Shown in pieces: positions 53,960 through 62,093 of a stretch of 64,000 nt of DNA. The notes beneath the pieces were generated by a model. It saw only the letters and a list, made by a program, of their open reading frames with translations, made no database searches and was not told the origin of the DNA. The translations under genes were made by a program, and so were the position numbers. Position 1 is the stretch's first letter. Every line of letters starts with the position of its first letter. This DNA comes from an uncultured Alphaproteobacteria bacterium. GTDB lineage: Bacteria > Pseudomonadota > Alphaproteobacteria > Caulobacterales > Caulobacteraceae. Location: contig CAIJOB010000009.1 in assembly GCA_903822175.1 (NCBI GenBank), positions 20,069 through 84,068 of the forward strand. Direction: 5' to 3'.

Positions 53960-55117
53960 ATGACACGCTTGGCGCGCCTCCGCCGCTCGTTCCTCGAGCT
54001 GTTTCCGGAACGGCATCTCTACGTCCGCTCGGGCGGTGAGATGAAGGGCTACGTCCTCACCCCGAAAACCCAGATGATCGCCGCCGCCGGCATCTCCGCC
54101 GCGGCGCTGTGGATGGGCGTCTGCAGCGCCGCCATGCTGGTCAATGTGCTGTCCGCCGGCTCCGGCGACCGCGAGATCGCCCGCACCCAGGCCAAGTACG
54201 AACGCTGGATCGCCGACCGGCAAGCGCGGTTGAATTCGGCGGTGGCTCAGCTGAACGCCGGCGGTGGTTCGAACACCGCTCTGGCCGCAGATATCCAGAA
54301 ACGGCACGCGGCGCTCGCCATGCTGCTCACCGACATGAAGTCGACGCCCGGCGCCGCGGCGGCGCTGACGCCGGTGATCAACAGGGCGGTCGCCTCGAAC
54401 GACAGCAACCCGGCCCACATCGTGGCCGCGGTCGGGGCCAGCCAGGAACAACTGCTCGACGCCGCCGACACCTTCGCCAAGAGCCGCGCCGACCGGCTGC
54501 GCCTGGCCTTCCGCCTCGCCGGCCTGACGCCCGGCGAATATATGCCCAAGGGCGGCGCGCTCGGCGGCCCGCTGATCGAGTCGAAGGACCCGCGCGCGCT
54601 GGCCGCCGTCCTCGACGTGGATGAGGGCTTCGCTGACCGCATCCAGCACGCCGCCAGCGACATGAACGAGGCGCACGCGCTTGAACAGGCCGCCCACAGC
54701 CTGCCCTTCGCCAAGCCGACGCCGGAGGCCAGCGACCGCTCCTCCAACTTCGGGTTCCGCGTCGACCCCTTCACCGGGCGCCCGGCCTTCCACTCCGGGG
54801 ACGACTTCTCCGGCTCGCGGATGGAGGCGATCCATTCGACCGCGCCCGGCGTCGTATCCTTCACCGGCGTACGCAACAGCTATGGCAACACCGTCGAGGT
54901 CGACCACGGCCGCGGCCTGAAGACCCGCTACGCCCACCTGGCGGCGATCGCGGTCACGGTGGGCCAGCAGGTCGCGCTCGGCCAGCGGCTGGGCGGCATG
55001 GGCTCGACGGGGCGCTCGACCGGCACCCACTTGCACTACGAGGTGTGGCTGAACGGCCGCGCCATGAACCCGGACCGTTTCCTGAAGGCAGGCGACTATG
55101 TTCAGCAAGCCGAATAA
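53960..55117 (+). CDS. M23 family metallopeptidase (LytM/LmdC-like), membrane-anchored
   Basis: Peptidoglycan endopeptidase of 385 residues: a short cytoplasmic N-terminus (1-37), one TM segment (38-66), a coiled-coil linker, and a C-terminal LytM domain. Zinc ligands lie in FHSGDDF (His, Asp) and HLHYEVW (His); the second catalytic His is in TRYAHLAA. The gene overlaps the bactofilin gene by 20 bases. In the related Hyphomonas neptunium a bactofilin works with such an M23 enzyme (LmdC), so this pair probably localises wall cutting (inference). Confidence 0.92.
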   Translation: MTRLARLRRSFLELFPERHLYVRSGGEMKGYVLTPKTQMIAAAGISAAALWMGVCSAAMLVNVLSAGSGDREIARTQAKYERWIADRQARLNSAVAQLNAGGGSNTALAADIQKRHAALAMLLTDMKSTPGAAAALTPVINRAVASNDSNPAHIVAAVGASQEQLLDAADTFAKSRADRLRLAFRLAGLTPGEYMPKGGALGGPLIESKDPRALAAVLDVDEGFADRIQHAASDMNEAHALEQAAHSLPFAKPTPEASDRSSNFGFRVDPFTGRPAFHSGDDFSGSRMEAIHSTAPGVVSFTGVRNSYGNTVEVDHGRGLKTRYAHLAAIAVTVGQQVALGQRLGGMGSTGRSTGTHLHYEVWLNGRAMNPDRFLKAGDYVQQAE

Positions 55118-55538
55118 GCCCGCGACCACCGCCTCCGCTCCGTCCTCCGGACGCGCCGATCCCATGGACGCCCCGCGCAAGGCCATCGCCTGCTCGCTGA
55201 TCGCCGAGAATGTCAGCCTGGAAGGCGACCTGGTCAGCGACGGCGACGTGCAGCTCGACGGCGCGGTGCGCGGCGACCTGAAGCTCAACCACCTGACCAT
55301 CGGCGAACCCGGCCAGGTCGACGGCCTGATCACCGCCGAGACCGTCGAAGTCCGCGGCCGGGTGACCGGCGCGATCACAGCGAAGACGGTGCGGCTCTAT
55401 GCGACGGCGCGGGTGGATGGGGACATCACCCATGTGCAGCTCGCGATTGACGCCGGCGCGCACTTCGCCGGGCGCAGCGTGAAGCTGGTGCAGGCGGTTC
55501 CGGAGCAGTTGAGCCTGGTGGACGTGGCGGCGGAGTAG
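55098..55538 (+). CDS. bacA: bactofilin
   Basis: Polymer-forming cytoskeletal protein of 146 residues. A disordered Pro/Ala/Ser-rich N-terminus (1-30) precedes the right-handed beta-helix core (about 33-130), seen as regular repeats such as LEGDLVSDGDVQLDGAVRGDLK and VEVRGRVTGAITAKTV. Bactofilins polymerise at the membrane without nucleotide and recruit wall enzymes; in Caulobacter BacA recruits PBP C to the stalk base. Translation is coupled to the M23 gene. Symbol assigned by context. Confidence 0.93.
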   Translation: MFSKPNKPATTASAPSSGRADPMDAPRKAIACSLIAENVSLEGDLVSDGDVQLDGAVRGDLKLNHLTIGEPGQVDGLITAETVEVRGRVTGAITAKTVRLYATARVDGDITHVQLAIDAGAHFAGRSVKLVQAVPEQLSLVDVAAE

Positions 55539-55540
55539 CC

Positions 55541-55690
55541 TTCCCTCCCCCTTGTGGGGAGGGTGGATCGCGCCGAGAGGCGCGAGACGGGTGGGGCAAT
55601 TGCGGGCCAGATGGTGAGGCAGCGCTTGAGCGCGCTTGCCCCACCCGTCTCGCTCTGCTCGCCACCCTCCCCACAAAGGGGGAGGGAAAA
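55541..55690. repeat. long imperfect palindrome between bacA and prfB
   Basis: The left arm 55541-55599 (TTCCCTCCCCCTTGTGGGGA and on, ending in a GACGGGTGGGGC block) is matched by the inverse complement in 55636-55690, with a divergent middle. Short internal palindromes occur inside each arm. It fills the gap between the convergent bacA and prfB genes. The form is that of a dispersed intergenic repeat of alphaproteobacteria; it is similar in style, not in sequence, to the one at 13855-13936. Confidence 0.78.
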
Positions 55691-56801
55691 CTATTCCCGC
55701 GTCACTCCGACCCGCTGCGCCAGCGCCGCGCCCATAAACGGGTCCAGATCGCCGTCCAACACGCCCTGGCTGTCTGAGGTCTCCACCTCGGTGCGCAGGT
55801 CCTTGACCATCTGATAGGGCTGCAGGACGTAGCTGCGGATCTGGTGACCCCAGCCGATGTCGGTCTTGGCGTCTTCCAGCGCCTGCTTGTCGGCCTCGCG
55901 CCGCTGTAGCTCAGCCTCATAGAGCCGGGCGCGCAGCATCTTCCAGGCCTCGTCGCGGTTCTGGTGCTGCGAGCGGCCGGCCTGGCAGGCGACCGCGATC
56001 CCGGTCGGGATGTGGGTCAGGCGCACGGCGCTGTCGGTCTTGTTGATGTGCTGACCGCCGGAGCCGGAGGCCCGGTAGGTGTCGGTGCGCACATCGGCCG
56101 GATTGATGTCGATGACGATGGTGTCGTCCACCACCGGATAGACCCAGACCGACGCGAAACTGGTGTGCCGCTTGGCGGCGGCGTCAAAGGGCGAGATGCG
56201 CACCAGACGGTGCACGCCCGCCTCGGTCTTCAGCCAGCCATAGGCATTGGCGCCTTTGATTTGCAAAGTGGCTGACTTGATCCCCGCCTGGTCGCCGGAG
56301 GTCTCCTCCAGGAAATCGACCTCCATGCCGTGGGCGTTGGCCCAGCGGGTGTACATACGCATCAGCATGCCGGCCCAGTCGCAGGACTCGGTGCCGCCGG
56401 CCCCGGAATTGATTTCCACAAAGGCGTCGTTGCCATCGGCCTCGCCGGAGAGCAGGGCTTCGAGTTCGGCGCGGCCAGCGCGTTCCTTGAGGCCCTTAAG
56501 CTGCTGGCGCGCCTCTTCGAGCGAGGCCTCGTCGCCCTCCTCGTCGGCCATTTCGGCATAGCCGAGCGCGTCGGCCAGGTCGCGCTCCAGCGACTTCACC
56601 GCCTCAATGGAGTTGGCCAGGCGCGTGCGGTCGCGCATCAGGGCCTGGGCGGCCTCGGCGTTGTCCCAAAGGGTCGGGTCCTCGACCCGGGCGTTCAGCT
56701 CGTCGAGCTTACGGAGCGCAGGCTCCCAGTCAAAGACGCCTCCTGAGCAGTTCAACCGACTGCTCGATGTCAGCCTTGGCGGCCTCGACATCCAATCTCA
56801 T
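55691..56801 (-). CDS. prfB: peptide chain release factor 2, with programmed +1 frameshift
   Basis: Recognises UGA and UAA stop codons and triggers peptide release; 369 residues after frameshifting. The reading frame starts at ATG 56799-56801 and runs 23 codons ([20 protein letters not shown] and three more) to an in-frame TGA at 56730-56732; the rest, from Asp (GAC 56729-56731) to the stop at 55691, is in the +1 frame. The GGQ motif reads [10 protein letters not shown] and the tripeptide anticodon is SPF (RISPFD). It should therefore be written as a joined CDS. It converges on bacA across the palindrome. Confidence 0.96.
56729..56744 (-). promoter_or_regulatory. RF2 programmed frameshift site
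   Basis: On the minus strand AGGAGG (56739-56744) is followed after three bases by CTT TGA C. This is the classical RF2 autoregulatory element: the Shine-Dalgarno-like sequence pushes the ribosome, and slow UGA decoding at low RF2 lets it slip from CTT to TTT. Spacing matches the E. coli arrangement. Confidence 0.95.
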
Positions 56802-56846
56802 GGGACAATTCCTAACAGGGTGGGCGCGCCAAATAGGCTGACGCGA

Positions 56847-59360
56847 TCAAAGGTACAAGCCGTTGACCTCGTCCTTCTTCACCGGCGGCTTCGGCGGGGC
56901 CGGCGACGGGTTGACGGCCGAGGCGGCGTTCGGCGCCCCGGTCAGGCCGTTCTTGAAGACGGTGTCGTAGGGCTGCGGGCCCACGGCGTCGGCCTCGTCG
57001 GCGACCTTCGGCTCGGTGCCCGGCTTGAAGGCCTCGGTGATCCCGTGGACCACGGCGTAGCGGGCGTTGGGCGGGCGCTTGAAGTCGTCGGGCGGGAAGT
57101 ATTTGTTCGCCTGCTGCATGAAGTCGATGAAGGTCGGCAGGGCCGCGCGGGCCCCCTGCTCGCCCTCGCCCAGGCTGCGGTTGTCGTCGAAGCCGATGTA
57201 GGTGCCGACCACGATGTGCGGGGTGAAGCCGACGAACCAGGCCGAGCGGAACTCGCTGGTGGTGCCAGTCTTGCCTGCGGTGGGACGGCCCAGCACGCTG
57301 GCCGCGGCGCCCGTGCCGCGCTGGACGACGCCCTGCAGCATGGAGGTGATCTGATAGGCGGTGATCGGGTCCCAGGCCTGGGCGCCGGCCAGCGGAATGC
57401 GCGGGCTCTCGTCGCCGTTGAAGCCGGCGTCGCAGCGGTCGCACTCGCGGGCGTCGGCGCGGAAGATGGTCTTGCCCTCGCGGTCCTGCACCAGCTCGAT
57501 CAGGTGCGGCTCGACCTTGTGGCCGCCGTTTTCGAAAGCGGCGTAGGCGGCGGTCAGGCGGAAGACCGTGGTCTCGCCGGCGCCCAGCGCCATGGCCAGC
57601 ACGTTCTCCATCTTGGTGACGACGCCCAGCCGGATCGCCGAGGCGCTGATCTTCGGCATGCCGACCCCTTGGGCCAGGCGCACCGTCATAGTGTTCAGCG
57701 ACAGCTCCAGGCCTTTGCGCAGCGGCAGCGGGCCCAGGTACTCGTGCTCGTAGTTCTCCGGCTGCCAGAGCTTGCCGCCCGCGCCGGGCAGCGAGATCGG
57801 GCCGTCCACGACGATGCTGGCCGGGGTGTAGCCGTTCTCCAGCGCGGTCGCGTAGACGATCGGCTTGAAGGCCGAGCCCGGCTGCCGCATCGCCTGGGTC
57901 GCGCGGTTGAAGCTGGAGAGCGAGAAGGAATAGCCGCCGACCATGGCCAGCACCCGGCCGGAGTCGGGGTCCATCGCCACCAGCGCCCCGTTCACCGCCG
58001 GCACCTGCTTCAGCAGGAACCCGGGCCCCTTGTCGTTCGGCGCCACAAAGACCAGGTCGCCGGAGCCGATGCCCTTGCCCGCGCGCGCCCAGGCCACATC
58101 GGGGCCGGCGAGCGCGCCGACCTGGCCATCGAGGGTCTTCACGCGCACCCCGCCGCCGGCCACGTCGGTGACCACGGCCTGCAGCCAGGTGCGGCGCTCG
58201 GCGGGCTTCGCCGACTTTTTGGCGACATCCTCCCAGCCGACGAGCGTGGCCACATGGCCCCAGGCGCCCCGCCAGCCGTGGCGGCGGTCGTAGCGTTCCA
58301 GCCCGTCCATCAGCGCGGTGCGCGCGATGCTCTGCAGGCGCGGATCGAGCGTGGTCCGCATGTAGTAGCCGCCCTCGGTCAGTTTGGGACCAAGCGTCGC
58401 CAGGCCGCGGCGGCGGACCTCCTCGACGAAGTAGTCGGCGTCGCGGTACTTGGCCCGCGTCGGCTCCGGCTGGACCTTCAGGTCCTCCTTCTGCGCCGCC
58501 TCGGCCTGGGCGCGGGTCACCCAGCCGGCGTCGGCCATCTGGCCCAGCACCCAGTTGCGCCGCTGCATGGCCTGCGCCTTGCGGCGGATCGGGTGGTAGT
58601 TGTCCGGCCCCTTGGGCAGCGAGGCCAGATAGGCGCACTCGGCCAGGTCCAGGTCGGTGATCGACTTGCCGAAGTAGTTGTAGGCCGCGGCCCCCACGCC
58701 ATAGGAGCGGTAGCCCAGCCAGATCTCGTTCAGATAGAGCTCGAGGATGCGCTCCTTGGAGAGCGTGCCATCCAGCTGCTGGGCGATCATCGCCTCCTTC
58801 AGCTTGCGGCCAAGGGTGGCGTCGTTGGTCAGCAGGATGTTCTTGGCCACCTGCTGAGTGATCGTCGAGCCGCTCTCCAGCCGGCGGCCCTGCGCCAGGT
58901 TGATGATGTCCTTGGCGCTGGCGCGCACGATGCCGGTGTAGTCGAGGCCGGAGTGCTTGAAGAAGTTGCGGTCCTCCGCGGCCAGGAACGCCTTGGCCAG
59001 CTGCGGCGGGATCGAATCGTAGGGGACGAAGATCCGCCGCTCGCGGGAGAACTCGCCGATCAGCGTGCCGTCCCAGGCATAGGCGCGCGTTGCGGTCGGC
59101 GGGTGGTAGTCGGCCAGATCGCTGGCGTCGGGCATGTCGTGGAACAGCCAGGCCGCCCAGATGGCGACGGCGAATCCCGCCACGGCGATCAGGCTCAGCA
59201 CCGCCACGCCGGCGATTGCCACCCATCTCTCGCGGGGAAGATCCAACGGACTAACGGCCTCCAGAGGCGCCCCGCCCCTTGCCCGCCGGTCTAACCGGCT
59301 TCGGATGCGGCGCCAACGGGCGCGAGGCCGCAGCGGCTTGCCGCTGGCGCTTTGACACAC
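56847..59360 (-). CDS. mrcA: bifunctional penicillin-binding protein 1A
   Basis: Class A PBP with glycosyltransferase and transpeptidase activity, 837 residues. One TM anchor (about 47-72) is followed by the GT51 domain with catalytic Glu129 (AAEDRNFF) and the second motif GSTITQQVAKN; an OB-like insertion lies around 390-450; the transpeptidase has Ser496 (GSAFK), SLNT and KTGTT (near 690). The start GTG at 59360 gives a basic cytoplasmic tail but has no strong ribosome site, so the exact N-terminus is unsure. Lies beside other cell-wall genes. Confidence 0.95.
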   Translation of the reverse strand: MCQSASGKPLRPRARWRRIRSRLDRRARGGAPLEAVSPLDLPRERWVAIAGVAVLSLIAVAGFAVAIWAAWLFHDMPDASDLADYHPPTATRAYAWDGTLIGEFSRERRIFVPYDSIPPQLAKAFLAAEDRNFFKHSGLDYTGIVRASAKDIINLAQGRRLESGSTITQQVAKNILLTNDATLGRKLKEAMIAQQLDGTLSKERILELYLNEIWLGYRSYGVGAAAYNYFGKSITDLDLAECAYLASLPKGPDNYHPIRRKAQAMQRRNWVLGQMADAGWVTRAQAEAAQKEDLKVQPEPTRAKYRDADYFVEEVRRRGLATLGPKLTEGGYYMRTTLDPRLQSIARTALMDGLERYDRRHGWRGAWGHVATLVGWEDVAKKSAKPAERRTWLQAVVTDVAGGGVRVKTLDGQVGALAGPDVAWARAGKGIGSGDLVFVAPNDKGPGFLLKQVPAVNGALVAMDPDSGRVLAMVGGYSFSLSSFNRATQAMRQPGSAFKPIVYATALENGYTPASIVVDGPISLPGAGGKLWQPENYEHEYLGPLPLRKGLELSLNTMTVRLAQGVGMPKISASAIRLGVVTKMENVLAMALGAGETTVFRLTAAYAAFENGGHKVEPHLIELVQDREGKTIFRADARECDRCDAGFNGDESPRIPLAGAQAWDPITAYQITSMLQGVVQRGTGAAASVLGRPTAGKTGTTSEFRSAWFVGFTPHIVVGTYIGFDDNRSLGEGEQGARAALPTFIDFMQQANKYFPPDDFKRPPNARYAVVHGITEAFKPGTEPKVADEADAVGPQPYDTVFKNGLTGAPNAASAVNPSPAPPKPPVKKDEVNGLYL

Positions 59361-59411
59361 TTCTCGGGCAAGAGTCGGTCATCCTCGGTTTGAGGCTGGA
59401 GAACGCGCGCT

Positions 59412-59951
59412 ATGTCGGTGGTCGAGGATATCAAACACGATCTGAAGGACGCCGAGCGCCAGCTGCTGGTCCAGCTGCGGCTGATGCGCCGCAATCTGCG
59501 GACCCAGAACGGCGGGGCCAGGACGGCCGACGAGCTGACCCTCGGCCAGAAGATCGCCGACTGGGTCGCCGGCACCATGGGGTCGTGGAAGTTCATCATC
59601 ATCCAGACCACGATCCTCTTCGTCTGGATCGTGCTGAACGTCACCGCCTACGTGCAGAAGTGGGACCCCTACCCCTTCATCCTCCTGAACCTCGCCCTGT
59701 CGTTCCAGGCGGCCTATGCGGCGCCCTTCATCATGATGAGCCAGAACCGTCAGCAGGACATCGACCGCAAGGTGGCGGAAGAAGATCACCGGGTGAACAT
59801 CAAGGCCGAGCTGGAGATCGAACTCCTGCACCAGAAGATCGACGCCCTGCGCGAGAAGGAGGTGCTGGCGCTCACCGGGGCGATCGCCGACCTGACCGAA
59901 CTGCTCAAGGCGGAACGCGCGGCCAAGGCCCCCAAGACCCCAAAGGGCTGA
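59412..59951 (+). CDS. DUF1003 family membrane protein
   Basis: A 179-residue protein with an N-terminal helical region (DIKHDLKDAERQLLVQLRLM), the DUF1003 core with two TM segments (FIIIQTTILFVWIVLNVTAY and PFILLNLALSFQAAYAAPFIMMSQNRQ) and a C-terminal coiled coil (ELEIELLHQKIDALREKEV). The ASWKF-like GSWKF and DPYPFILLNL are hallmarks. Function unknown. Divergent from PBP1A with a 51-base gap, and followed by the DUF5990 gene after 14 bases. Confidence 0.9.
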   Translation: MSVVEDIKHDLKDAERQLLVQLRLMRRNLRTQNGGARTADELTLGQKIADWVAGTMGSWKFIIIQTTILFVWIVLNVTAYVQKWDPYPFILLNLALSFQAAYAAPFIMMSQNRQQDIDRKVAEEDHRVNIKAELEIELLHQKIDALREKEVLALTGAIADLTELLKAERAAKAPKTPKG

Positions 59952-59965
59952 CCTGGGGAAGCCCC

Positions 59966-60406
59966 GTGCCGTCTGACCGCTTCGAACTGCCGATCCGCAT
60001 CGTGGTCGCGGACCCTGTGCCGGGTCTGGCGATCGCCTTGCAACGGGGCAAGGCCGACAAGGCCACGCTGGTCCCGCCCGTGAGCCGGTCCGCCGACGAA
60101 GTCACCTTCGACCTGGAGGTGACCGTGGACGGCCGTTTGCCGGATAGGCGGCCCCGACTGCTCGGCGCCTATGTCCAGGGACCGCCGGAGGCGCGCTTCG
60201 TCTATCTGTCGGTGGGCCGGTACGCCGGCCAGACCGAGTCCGCCTGGGCCGGCCGGGTCAAGACGCCGCTTGGAGATATCGCCCGGGAGGTCATCGAGGC
60301 CTGCGCTCCTGGCGACCGGCTGACAGCGCGCATCGCGGGCCAGTCACCGAAGGGCGGCCCGGCGCTCGCGTCGGTGCGGCTTTTGCCGCCGGGTTGGATG
60401 ACGTAA
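59966..60406 (+). CDS. DUF5990 family protein
   Basis: A 146-residue soluble protein with the DUF5990 pattern: LPIRIVVADPVPGLAIALQRGKADKATLVPP, then FDLEVTVDG, then LLGAYVQGPPEARFVYLSVG and the short helix IAREVIEACAPG. Function unknown. The start is GTG at 59966 with GGGGAAG a few bases upstream; no ATG is available before the conserved region. Probably co-transcribed with the DUF1003 gene, and convergent with the amidase. Confidence 0.82.
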   Translation: MPSDRFELPIRIVVADPVPGLAIALQRGKADKATLVPPVSRSADEVTFDLEVTVDGRLPDRRPRLLGAYVQGPPEARFVYLSVGRYAGQTESAWAGRVKTPLGDIAREVIEACAPGDRLTARIAGQSPKGGPALASVRLLPPGWMT

Positions 60407-60426
60407 AGGCGGTTTGAGGCGCGGCC

Positions 60427-61653
60427 TCAGCGCGCGGCGAGCCGGGTGGCTTCGGCGAAGTAGTCGTCGATGGAGTCGCCGACGGCGTTCATCAGCCGTT
60501 TGCGCTGGCCGGCGTCGCGCAGGAACTGCTCGTCCTCGGCGTTGGTGACGAAGCCCATCTCCAGCAGCACGGCCGGCACGTCAGGCGCCAGCAGCACCAT
60601 GAAGCCGGCGTCGCGCTGGCTGCGGCGCAGCAGGGGCGCCTTGCCGTCGATGTGGCTGACCAGCGTGTTGGCGAAGGCCGCCGAGCGGTTCTTGGTGGCC
60701 CGCTGGGTCAGGTCGAACAGGATGTCGCTGACGCCGCGGTCGCCGGTCAGGCTGGCTTTCATGAACCAGTCGTCGCGCTTCACGAAGCGAGTGGCGCGGT
60801 TCGAGGCCTTGTCAGAGAGTGTGTAGACGCTGGCGCCGCGAACCGTGGCGTCGCCGCCCGAGTCGGAGTGCAGCGAGATGAACAGGTCCGCGCCCGATCG
60901 CTGCGCGATCCGCACGCGGTCTTCCAGCGGCACATAGGTGTCGTCCTCACGGGTCAGCACCACGCGGTAGCGGGGCGAACGCTCCAGCCGCTCCTTGAGC
61001 GCAAGGGCGGCGGCCAGGTTGACGTCCTTCTCGAAGCCCTGAGCGCCAGAGGCGCCGGGATCGTGGCCGCCGTGGCCCGGGTCGATGACGATGACCTTGG
61101 TCAGCGAGATCGGCGAGGCGTGGGTCACCGTCGGCACGATCTGCGGGCGAAGTTTCAGCGCCACCGGCGTCGCGGCCGGGCCCTTGGCGCTGGTCATCCG
61201 CACCTGGCCCGGCGCCGAGATTACGTCGACGACATAGCGGTAGTGGTCGATGCCGTCGGCGGGCGGCAGCAGGAAGCGGCCCTTGATCCTGGCGTCGGGC
61301 GCGAGGTCGAGCTGCAGGCGGGCGCCGCCGGAGGTCTGGTCGATCGCCCAGGCCTTCACCAGGCCCTGGCCCGTCCCCTGCAGGCCGCCGGCCGCCGAGA
61401 CGCTGGGCAGGACGAGGACGGCGTGGCCGTCGCTGGCGCCGTCGGAAACAAGCTTGGCGCTGGCCGCCTGGTCGAGATCCATGACCAGCCGGGTCTGCTG
61501 AGCGTCGCCGCCCAGGCGCACCTTCAGAAGGCCGCCGACAGCGCCCGCGGCGTGGCTCGCGACCGCGCCGGCCAGGCCCACGGCGGCAGCGAGCGCCGCG
61601 GCCATCGCCACACGCCCCCTATTCCGCAAAAGGCTCTGCACCCCTACCCGCAT
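60427..61653 (-). CDS. amiC: N-acetylmuramoyl-L-alanine amidase (AmiC type)
   Basis: Zinc amidase of 408 residues that splits peptidoglycan stems during cell separation. A signal-anchor N-terminus (VAMAAALAAAVGLAGAVASHA) is followed by an AMIN localisation domain (about 40-150) and an Amidase_3 domain with zinc ligands in IDPGHGGHDPG, the Glu in LTREDD-adjacent text, and HSDSGGD, then catalytic Glu in VLLEMGFVTN. Divergent from rne. Caulobacter has a single such amidase, to my knowledge, which is essential for division. Confidence 0.94.
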   Translation of the reverse strand: MRVGVQSLLRNRGRVAMAAALAAAVGLAGAVASHAAGAVGGLLKVRLGGDAQQTRLVMDLDQAASAKLVSDGASDGHAVLVLPSVSAAGGLQGTGQGLVKAWAIDQTSGGARLQLDLAPDARIKGRFLLPPADGIDHYRYVVDVISAPGQVRMTSAKGPAATPVALKLRPQIVPTVTHASPISLTKVIVIDPGHGGHDPGASGAQGFEKDVNLAAALALKERLERSPRYRVVLTREDDTYVPLEDRVRIAQRSGADLFISLHSDSGGDATVRGASVYTLSDKASNRATRFVKRDDWFMKASLTGDRGVSDILFDLTQRATKNRSAAFANTLVSHIDGKAPLLRRSQRDAGFMVLLAPDVPAVLLEMGFVTNAEDEQFLRDAGQRKRLMNAVGDSIDDYFAEATRLAAR

Positions 61654-62093
61654 CGGTTCTCAACCCCCGACGATAGAAATCGCCGATCTTCAGAGCCATA
61701 TACGCGTGAGCCGCGTGGACAAATGGTTAACGAGGTCTTGTCAGGTGCGGCCAATAGGTTCGGCTTTGCCTTTTGCGTCCTGGTGTTGCAATGTCCCGCC
61801 GCGCGCCAAACCGCCTCTCGCGTTGTGCGAGGCGAAGGGTCGCGCGAACCAAAGCCCGCGTCAGCTGACCGATATTCGGCGACCGACGCACCAATCCGAT
61901 CCGCGCCACCCGGCGCGCCTAGGAACACACACGATGGGCAGCGCTGCTCACGCCACATACCGGCTTTACGCCCCCGGAGACGCCCTGAGCGTCTATCGGG
62001 TCGGCGCGCGCGCCCGTCTCACAAACAGCCGGCTGCCCCTGGCCTTGGAGTCTTCGGACTCGGAGTCCACCGCGCGCCGCGGAGATAATTCCA
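61654..62093. other. 440-base intergenic region and structured leader of rne
   Basis: No protein gene is supported here. It must contain the divergent amiC and rne promoters, for which I see no convincing hexamers. Near rne lie three short perfect hairpins: AGACGC/GCGTCT (61978-61994), GAGTC-TTCG-GACTC (62048-62061) and CCGCG-CGC-CGCGG (62070-62082), the last covering the GGAG ribosome site. Three CcrM sites (GAGTC 62048, GACTC 62057, GAGTC 62063) lie within 20 bases. RNase E is known to regulate its own mRNA through the leader, which makes such structure plausible. Confidence 0.6.

Noticed and set aside
56607..59294. 895-codon open frame opposite PBP1A and prfB
   Set aside because: Antisense shadow of two well-supported genes; low-complexity Arg/Gly/His-rich translation.
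61715..61745. TTAA half-site resembling a CtrA box between amiC and rne
   Set aside because: Only one half of TTAA-N7-TTAA is present; the second half does not match.
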